DNA of 64,000 nt, taken from contig JAPDOI010000038.1 in assembly GCA_029168955.1 (NCBI GenBank), forward strand, positions 1,453,001 through 1,517,000, given 5' to 3'. Both the position numbers and the translations under genes were made by a program. Positions within the stretch are counted from its first letter, which is position 1, and each line of letters opens with the position of its first letter. The notes under the pieces are model-generated. The model saw only the letters and a program-made list of their open reading frames with translations, did not search any database and had not been told where the DNA came from. The stretch comes from Aplectana chamaeleonis (taxonomy: Eukaryota; Nematoda; Chromadorea; Rhabditida; Cosmocercidae). Shown here in pieces: positions 56,786 through 64,000 of this stretch.

Positions 56786-57150
56786 CAGGGCTGGGATTCA
56801 TCAACGCATAGGGCCCCGGCAGGGTTTGGTTCGATTTGGTTTTGTTAGCTGCCCCAGCTGGGACCAAACAAAACCAAACCACGACCTCGGAGGTGCTGTT
56901 AGGCCTGCGTCATACTTCCCGCGACCAGCGACAGCGACAGTGCACATCAGGCACATTGATTTTCGGTCGATATGGATTTTAAACATTGCGTCGCGTCGCT
57001 CGTCGCTGTAAGTATGATCCGGGCTTTACATGGGACCCAGGCGTAGCCCACTCCTGACCAAACCTAGCGATGATGAATCGGTGGTTTGAGAAAGTTTCCA
57101 GCCAAACCCTGCTGGGCCCCCCGGTTTAGCATTCATGAATCCCAGCCCAG
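56786..57150. mobile_element. Palindromic element P with O3 nested inside
   Basis: Ends CAGGGCTGGGATTCAT and ATGAATCCCAGCCCAG pair, then GGCAGGGTTTGG / CCAAACCCTGCTGGG. 56900-57015 is the family O core (CATACTTCCCGCGACCAGCG, GCGTCGCGTCGCTCGTCGC). The CAGGG ends recall hAT, but the 8-bp flanks do not match. Confidence 0.75.
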
Positions 57151-57225
57151 ATCATACCCGTTAACGGGTGATTGCTGTTGTGCCTACACAGTTCATGTGT
57201 GAATAGCTGATGGATGTAGAACGGG

Positions 57226-57380
57226 GTGTCGGTGGTGTAATGGTAACACTCTCACCCGGAAAGCGTGCAATGCAGGTTCGAATCCTGCCTGACATCTGAG
57301 TTTTGCGTTCAACTCAGCTACCTTGTGACAACTTGTGATCATATACCATGCCATAAAAAACGGCATTAAATATTCAAAAA
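57226..57380 (+). mobile_element. tRNA-derived SINE, monomer with intact Pol III boxes
   Basis: The tRNA-like head (57226-57296) has acceptor stem GTGTCGG/CTGACAT (7 pairs, two G-T), D arm GTGT/ACAC with GG in the loop, perfect T arm GCAGG-TTCGAAT-CCTGC, A box TGGTGTAATGG and B box GGTTCGAATCC. The anticodon arm has two mismatches and C instead of U at position 33, so it is not a working tRNA. The tail CTGAGTTTTGCGTTC / AACTCAG forms a hairpin and continues with CTACCTTGTG, then A-rich DNA to about 57380. No LINE partner identified. Confidence 0.8.
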
Positions 57381-57684
57381 CCTAGTATCAGGGGCAGTGC
57401 TTTATTAAATGCTTTTTTGTCAATTACCGATCACTTTCGAAGATTCGATTTCTAAAATTCTTCGCGTCTTTGCAAAAAAAGATCGATTGTTAGCGAATTG
57501 ATTTCCCTGAGATATTACGGGGTCCTTTATACTTAACTATGAAGTTAGGTGCCTTGAATAGAAATGGCATTCTATATAAAAGGAATCAATCGCGCGGATC
57601 CTAAAAAGTGGGAATGTGACAATTTCGCGCCCGCTACAGTACTAACATGCACATCTTACGTCGGCTCTGGCGCGTATTTCGAAA
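57381..57684. other. No gene recognised
   Basis: Begins with CCTAGTATCAGG, also found at 56585-56596. Unassigned AT-rich sequence. Confidence 0.3.
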
Positions 57685-58490
57685 CAAACAATACCCGCGG
57701 TGAGTTTTGTAAAAACGGGGAGCATATGGCAAACTTGGGAAAAAAAGTCCGGTGCATGTAACTTTTTTGAATGAAGACTTTTTTGAATTCTGATTTCGCT
57801 ATCATATTCACGGATCAATTTGCTGCCTATTTATGTGACTTGTGAGCCGAAGTTCCTTGGATTCGTTTTGCTTTTCAGGGAAATAATTTTTGTAATCGTC
57901 TATCAAGATCGTCGCGCTCGACGAAGTGCGGAGAAACTTTGAGCAGTATTTGTACAAGTAATCGAAGAGCACTCTGTATGCTTTCTTCATAAATCAGGTG
58001 CAGGTGAGAGCTTCTCGAAGTTTATGTAGGTTGAATTTTCGCAATCCTTCAATAATAAACACGCTTGAGAACTTCCTGAAAAGTCGGAGTTTTGTTGCGA
58101 ATGCCCCGGTCTCTTAAATGAAAGTTTTCGAAAATTCAACCCAAGCAAACCTTGAGTACCTCTTACCTGCAGCTAACTTTTGAAGAAACCATAAAGATTG
58201 CTCGTCCATTACTCGAACAACTACTGCTCAAACTTTTTGATTTTTGGGGCGATGTTTTTGAGAAACGATTGCAATAAATATTTCCTTCAAAAACAAAGGA
58301 TTGTAGGGATTTTTTGCCCACAGGTCACATAATTAGGTAGCAATTCGATCTGTGAATATGATAGCGTTTTTAGAATTCAGAAAACTTTGCATTCAAGAAA
58401 GTTACATGCATCGAACGTTTTTTTTTGCCAAGTTTGCCAAGCGTTCCCCGTTTTTACAAAGCTTGGCGTGGGTAATGTAGTTTCTTCTGT
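57685..58490. mobile_element. Foldback element U, about 800 bp
   Basis: TTTTGTAAAAACGGGGA and CATATGGCAAACTTGG at the left pair with CCAAGTTTGCCAAGCG and CCCCGTTTTTACAAAG at the right; CTATCATATTCACGGATC also pairs with GATCTGTGAATATGATAG. Arms of about 200 bp, unpaired centre of about 350 bp. Confidence 0.85.
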
Positions 58491-58577
58491 TTCCATTCAT
58501 TTACTAATTTCTCGTTCGCTGATGAGTAAGATGACATGCTGCTAACTTTTCCGGAGCAAGTGCTTGTTCATTCTATG

Positions 58578-58742
58578 CTGAGGGGGTGGTGGCCATCGTG
58601 TACATATTCCAACCTCTGAAGAGGCGGGAGAGACGCAGCGAATGTCGCTAGCTCCGTGTTGCGTCCAATCAGGTACCTCGCTCCTTCTCCGTTTCACCAG
58701 CGTCTTCAGGTGTTGGAATACACGATGGCCACCACCCATGCC
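58578..58742. repeat. Palindrome, 165 bp
   Basis: GGTGGTGGCCATCGTGTA pairs with TACACGATGGCCACCACC; pairing weakens inside. The 149-codon minus frame across it is not supported as a gene. Confidence 0.78.
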
Positions 58743-59110
58743 TAGGTGGACACTAATGGCAGAAATTTTTGACCTGACTAATGAAACTTGAAAGTTTTCA
58801 ATTTGACATTTGATTATTCTAAAATATTCGAAAAAAGCGAAACACGCCCCTTTGAAGTTTTTTCTCTCTCCTCTTTTGGTAGTATTATCTAATACGCATG
58901 AGTTTAGATCTTCCATACAATTGAGCAGCCCTCTAGGCAGAAAGAAGTGAAGGGGGAGAATCTGAAATTTCTCGGAGCACAAAATTTCCACTACGAATTG
59001 ATGTGAAATTCTTAGCAGGTCAATTTCTTCGGGAAGCTATCAAAGTCGTTTGACAGAGGTTTAGCTTATCCTCCGAGTTTAGCTTATCCTCTGTGCCACA
59101 TTTCATTTAA

Positions 59111-59654
59111 AGGCAGTGATCGCGATGAAAAACGTTATCGAAAGACTACAAAAATCAGCTTAGATCAAAAACAGCTCAAAAACTATGAAGAAAGCGCGGT
59201 GAAAAACGGGCTAGAATTAGAGTTATTAAGACCCTAAATTTCCAGTTCGTGCACACGTGCACAGAAAGATCACAGTCTCATGCCAGGAAGTCGAAAATCA
59301 TCGACACTCAGAGGAAGAAATAAATGCAAATTTACCTAATAATACAGCTGAACAATCAAAGCAAGCACTTCAGTCAATGTTTTTGACTAGAAGTGTACAT
59401 AAATCCGAAGGTTCATTGATTGAAATTCAATTTCAAGCCAGCTGATGTTCTTGATATTAGAGATCATCGATGCCGATGATGTGGGGTTGGCTCGTCCACC
59501 ATCAAAAGGCAAGAAAATTCAGGCTTCAAATTTGGCCCGGAACAGCGTTTTTTTCGCGATTTTCTCTCATAGGTTCTACTACTCTATACCCGAAAAAGGG
59601 TTTAGAGAGGAGAGAGGAAAACAAGACGAGCATGTTTGAGCGCGACCACTGCCT
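59111..59654 (-). mobile_element. Family A element, copy A5
   Basis: TTAA at 59107-59110 and 59655-59658; left AGGCAGTGATCGCGATG, right CGCGACCACTGCCT. Close to A4 along its length. Confidence 0.88.
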
Positions 59655-59658
59655 TTAA

Positions 59659-60419
59659 AGATTACGGACGGACAAAGGAAGCTTGGAGCTGTATCTCACA
59701 TTGGTGGTGAGCGGGGGGGGGGGAACGATATTCGCAACCACTTTGTCCACCCATGGATTCAAACCTCCTGGAAAAAACTAAATAAGATTTCATCCATATC
59801 CTAGATTTCATAGAAATTCCAGGTATTTAGAAATTCGAGAACGACTGGCTTAACTTTGACGTTGTCGGACACAGTACCGGAAAAACTGCAGGCTTTCATT
59901 TGGTGCAGCAGAACTTTCGGGTCAACCTTATGCTCTTATTTTGGCCACTCAGACCCACTCCCAAGAGAACTTTGTTCCTCTTAACCCACCCATTTTTCAC
60001 TCCCAAAAATCTCACTTCTATGCTTCCCAACAGAGCAGGCCCCACAGAAAACCATCTTGAAGAAATGATCCTATGAGGAGGATCAAGGAAGCGGTAGAAG
60101 GGGTCGCTTTGAGCTTAGATGCATGTCTGCGGGTGTTTGCATTGGCGCTGGTTCAGGAATTGCTGGAATTCGCGACCTGCGATCGACCTTGTCGCCCGTC
60201 CACATTCCAGCTGCTGGCGAGGACCGCATTTCTTCGTCTTCTTCTTCTTCGCGCTGCGCAACCATCTCCCTTTCGCCAACCCGCACCGCCATCGCCGTCT
60301 CATATCGCATCGCATTGCATTCAAGTCATTATATCCTAGTCATTATCGCCAGTTTATTAATTCTAGTTGTTAGAAAATATCCACCACATTGGAATTAAGG
60401 CGTTTCGACACGTTAACGG
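59659..60419. other. No proven gene; open frames around 60073-60398
   Basis: Five overlapping frames on both strands lie at 60073-60398, in a locally stop-poor, GC-richer stretch. None has a recognisable domain. A G run is at 59711. Confidence 0.3.
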
Positions 60420-60751
60420 CAGATAGTTTAGTGGACAAACGCTTACTTTGGAATGTGTTCTCTAGCCAAGGCGACCATTTCAAATGAAATGTAATTCTGT
60501 AGAACCATTCTGGAGAAGTTATAGGCGTTCTTCTGAGTCTCGCGGGAAGGTAAGGGTATCTGCAATCTGCAATCATTGTGCAGTTTTTCAGGTGTTTCGA
60601 AACTTTTTCAATGATTCTGCTCAAAACTTGTATGAAAAGGTACTCCAGGGTGCTGAACACGAATTTCGAGTCCGTTTGTGAAAATTTTGAATCTGACAGT
60701 AGTTTACGTCAGGTATTGTTCCATTCAGTGGAAAACACCCACTGTAATCAA

Positions 60752-61282
60752 ATGACAGTGTTCACGATGAAAAAGTCGCCGGTTTTTTGACGGAATCATA
60801 AACTTTGGGTTCCTCCAAAGGGGCAAGGACGGAAGTACGACGAAAAATGACCAGGGGAAATCTCGTGAACCAGTCGACTCATTGGACCACTCCGCCCACG
60901 TCATATAACAGTTGTCCATCTTTCGTTTCGCTACAGTGACAGTTGCCGAGTTTTTTGATCCTTTTATCCCTGAAAATTCTAATATCTAATTATGGGCATT
61001 ATTACGATCTTATTTAATATGTGTTTTCGGGGAAACAAAGTTACTTCTCTAAGAATTTCAAAGCTCAAAACTATTTGCGACGTTTGTTTTGGCGTTTTGT
61101 CCGCAATGTGCAATACACACCAACAGACGTAAATAAATATTCAGGAGTTTTTCTTAAACAGTTTTTTTCACCGGCATTCAAGAGTTTTATGAGCACCTTT
61201 CCCTCTTATCCTCTACTTCGTGAACTTGCCTATTGAAAATCGTAGAGAACTGAAAGACGCTTTTCTATCATTAACTCTGCCT
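60752..61282 (-). mobile_element. Family C/D element D3 nested in F6
   Basis: Left end decayed (AATGACAGTGTTCACGATGA), right end AACTCTGCCT then TTAA at 61283-61286. The interior GGGTTCCTCCAAAGGGGC and GGACCACTCCGCCCACGTC matches D2 and the 40.1 kb relic in inverse form. Confidence 0.75.
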
Positions 61283-61511
61283 TTAATAATTCGAGAATCG
61301 GCAAATGAATAACTCCCCGCATAGGAATTTTGAGCCAAATCTGAGACTTTGACCAAACTACCGTATACCCACCGTAACCTACCGTAAGCTGTCAATTGAT
61401 AAACGGACTTCAGATTCGTGTTAGGAGCCCCAAATGACCCCCAGGAGAGTAATCTGAGCCGCATCTTTTGCAGCATCGAGGAAATTGTCAAAAGTAGCGT
61501 TGTGTTCTTAA

Positions 61512-61998
61512 AGGCAGTGTCCACGATAAAAACCATGTACAATTTTTTGGTGGAGATCGGCAACTGCGGGGCCTAGCGCAACCCTAACGTTGAAAAAACT
61601 AAGAAAGATGAGCTCGGAACGGTCTGCTACGGCCCCAGAGTTGGACACCCATCTCAGCTCGTCACCCCCCAGATACACTTTCCACGCCCACCGACGTGAA
61701 CAAATGAATGCTCGAGATCGTGAGATGAGCGATGATTTTCAATCATTAGCCCCGTTCTTCCCTTCAATCTCAGCTTCTCTCTTTACTCAGGTCAACTCGC
61801 ATAGATCGGCTGCAAAAGACGGAAGTTACAAGCCTCAGACAACTCGTCCACAATGCTTCTCTAGCTTAGTTTTTGAGGGACCGTAACTCCGTTCCTAGAA
61901 GGTCTTGTACGATTCCAAAAACATTATTGGAATCATTATGGGACCGTCTACAAGATAAGTGGAATACAGAAAAACGATTCTAATCGTGAACACTGCCT
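61512..61998 (+). mobile_element. Family C/D element D1 nested in F6
   Basis: TTAA at 61508-61511 and 61999-62002; ends AGGCAGTGTCCACGATAAAA and ATCGTGAACACTGCCT. The interior matches C1 (GTGAGATGAGCGATG). The 98-codon plus frame is not a gene. Confidence 0.87.
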
Positions 61999-62363
61999 TT
62001 AAATTTACCCCCAATGGGGAGCTTTGAACGAATTTGGTCGAAAACTTTGGAAAATCGACAAATAAATCTTAGATTCGTGATCAGCAACCCAAAAGAGAAC
62101 CCTCATGGGAAACCTTTAGGTCAAAAATGTTACATTTTTCCTAAACGCTTTCAGAACTTCCTGATTGATACTGGTAAATGCTCAACCAACAATCCATGCA
62201 ATTCCAAAATGCTATTACTCTACACTAAGCTCGAGGAATGACCGTTCACCCAATTTTGTTCCGGGGGCTATTTTGGGCGCTGAACACGATTATGAGGTCC
62301 GTTTCCAAATTTTCGAAATCCGTTTTTTTACAGATGCGTTCAACGCTCTGCACACCTCCCTTG

Positions 62364-63289
62364 TCAGAGAGGGAAAAAGTGACAGGTGGAGTCTACAGTG
62401 ATGTGAGGGGCAGGCCGACCAGTCGGTTGTCTCATCACTCACTGCCAGCCGCTTATACCGCATAAAACACTCATTCTCATCTTCGCGTGTTTATACGATC
62501 TGCTAGAAACATATTATATGCGAATTCGCATGCTTTTCACATGGATTCTTTCACGAAGATTCGCATCAGACTGCCTAGACAATAATATCATAACTCGACC
62601 GGTCACGGACTGGTCAAAGGACACCGGCCGCAGTCTGAGCTCTTCAGATTTGCATGCTTTTTCAAATAACTCTCTTAAAAATCAGCTTTTTTTCCGTATC
62701 TGAAAAGCTATTTGAGATCGTGTAGGTGTGAAGGGCTACCTAGTAGGATGATGCTTGCCACGGCTCTGAATCGAACAAAAAAGTTTGAGGTAGTCTTTTT
62801 TCATATCGTTATTCATTACATACACATAGCGCTGTACTGTATTTGTATGCTGTATGGCATACCGAAAATTTCACCCCAGACTTTTTCGGAAACTGACCCA
62901 GGGTCAAGCGGATAGTTATGTAGAACCTACTTTTGTTCTCCAAAATTTTTGAAAATTTCCAAGATCCCCTTCCAAAATCTGCGTATTCGAGCAGAAATTC
63001 CGACGATCCCCACTCCATGATGGATTTTGTGTGCTAAAATTTTCATAGCCCCCTCAGCACCTATTAAGAAATTTCAGAATCGCGCTTGACCCTAAAGAGA
63101 CCCCAGATTCGTATTTAGGTCATCGCTTCATTTCCAGAAAAGTTTTCGGCTAAATCGGGGTTAATTTTTTTAAACACGTTAAAAATTGCTTCACGCTACC
63201 CCCCCAACTGTGCAAACCCGCCGTAACTTGTTCCGAAAATTTCATTAGCAGCTAGGAACTCGAATTCAGAAAAACTTTCAAGAGCATTA
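62364..63289. other. No gene recognised
   Basis: Unassigned sequence between F6 and the mariner; weak F-like words (CCCCAGATTCGTATTTAGG) near 63100. Confidence 0.3.
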
Positions 63290-64000
63290 GGTTGGTTCAA
63301 AAGTTTCCGGACTTTTCACGAGTTTAAATAGAAAAAACATTTATTTCGAAAACAAAGAAGGCTCACCCAACAAAAGGATTCCCTTCACATCCAAAGATAC
63401 TTCGCCACCCATTTGGCAGATCATGAATTCCCGACGCGTAGAACTCTGGCTGTGTCGAGTCGAAGTATTCTTATAAGATCATTTTGACTTCCTCATCGTT
63501 AGCGAACTGTTCTCCATCCAGGAAATGCTGCTTATAGCGGAACAGATGGTAGTCGGAAGGCACAAGACCTGGGCTGTATGGAGGGTGAGGAAGAACTTAC
63601 CAGCCGAGGTGCGCAGTTTCTGTCGGGTTATCCGAGATACGTGTGGCCGAGCATTGTCGAGAACAGTTTTCATCCCAGGGCGATTACTGCGTATCGCCTC
63701 GGCCAAACCTACCAGCTGTTAGCAGTAGACCTCGGCGGTCACTGTGATGTTCTGTGGAAGCAGTTACCAGTGAATTGGTCCACGAATGTCCCACCAAACG
63801 CAGAGCAATAGCTTCCGCTGGTGCTTTTCCGGCTTCGGCGTGGTCCGCGCTACTTGCCCAACGTCTGTCCATGTCCTTTTACGCGTTATATTGACGTACA
63901 GACACCACTTTTCTTTCGTCTCCTGTGACAATTTTGTCGAGCCGAGCAAAAGTGCGCTTTCTATAGAGCAGTTCAGTGCATGTCTCCACACGGTGAAGTT
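63290..64000 (-). mobile_element. Irritans-type mariner transposon, 3' end and body
   Basis: Terminal sequence TTAGGTTGGTTCAAAAG (TA at 63288-63289, then GGTTGGTTCAAAAGTTTCCG) is typical of mariner ends. The element continues beyond the right edge, so the 5' TIR is outside the window. Confidence 0.85.
63363..64000 (-). pseudogene. Mariner transposase, broken, N-terminus outside the window
   Basis: Cut-and-paste DNA transposase of the DD34D group. Visible in order: RLDKIVTGDE (first Asp) near 63930, KWCLYVN, RKRTWTDVGQVA, TPKPEKHQRKLLLCVWWD, VLDNARPHVSR (second Asp) near 63650, LPHPPYSPGLVPSDYHLFR (third Asp) near 63570, HFLDGEQFANDEEV, and a final stop at 63363-63365. All three catalytic Asp residues are present, but the frame shifts after TGDE and again before LPHPPYS, and stops occur at 63764-63766, 63707-63709 and 63471-63473. 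It is inactive. Confidence 0.92.

Larger units (their letters stand above)
60420..62363 (+). mobile_element. Family F element F6, split by D3 and D1
   Basis: F sequence appears in three pieces, 60420-60751, 61283-61511 and 61999-62363, which join in register with F1 when the two inserts are removed (AACACGAATTTCGAGTCCG, then CCAAACTACCGTATACCC, then GGGGAGCTTTGAACGAA). The right end is CTCCCTTG. Strongly diverged from F1-F3. Confidence 0.8.

Overview
The window looks like nematode DNA, most likely a rhabditid or strongylid roundworm. The basis is an RTE-type reverse transcriptase tail of the kind I remember from hookworm-like genomes, an irritans-type mariner, and AT-rich, repeat-choked intergenic sequence. 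No host protein gene, rRNA gene or canonical tRNA gene could be supported. Almost every open reading frame is short and lies in repeat DNA. The clear coding remains are four dead transposon fragments: a LINE reverse transcriptase piece (10.6-11.0 kb), an RTE C-terminus (41.65-42.54 kb, minus), a jockey-like LINE C-terminus (47.7-48.8 kb) and a mariner transposase running off the right edge (63.36-64 kb, minus).

The rest is a dense mosaic of non-autonomous elements, many of them nested. I can define these groups: (1) TTAA-flanked elements of about 450-550 bp (families A, B, C/D and Z) whose ends all begin AGGCA; (2) TA-flanked foldbacks with long hairpin arms (786-1036, family H); (3) two hAT-like elements with perfect 8-bp target duplications (34791-36246 and 46552-49374); (4) a family F of about 1.07 kb with terminal inverted repeats of about 110 bp; (5) many short GC-rich palindromes (E, K, L, O, P, Q, X and others); (6) a tRNA-derived SINE family at 31.8 kb, 56.6 kb and 57.2 kb.

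Layout: 0-6.7 kb A1, foldbacks and ATTCGAA-rich repeats; 6.7-10 kb F, H, I and G mosaic; 10.4-11 kb hammerhead-like palindrome beside a reverse transcriptase relic; 13-14.2 kb palindromes; 17.2-18.9 kb N, Z and F relics; 22-25 kb A2 and H2; 25.1-30.0 kb a chain of TTAA elements sharing junction TTAAs; 30.8-33.5 kb C3, an inverted SINE dimer and E1; 34.8-36.2 kb hAT2 with a 42-bp CRE-containing minisatellite; 37-40 kb foldbacks; 41.6-43.1 kb RTE and an AT microsatellite; 46.5-49.4 kb hAT1 carrying a LINE; 50-55.5 kb A4, an AACTTG-rich tract and F3; 56.4-57.4 kb SINE and palindrome composite; 57.7-59.7 kb foldbacks and A5; 60.4-62.4 kb F6 with two nested insertions; 63.3-64 kb mariner.

The most interesting items are the inverted SINE dimer with its own target duplication, the paired hammerhead-ribozyme-like motifs, the TTAA-linked chain of elements, and the minisatellite with a CRE-like site in each period. 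All family names are local labels. Similarities come from reading the sequence by eye, not from database searches.
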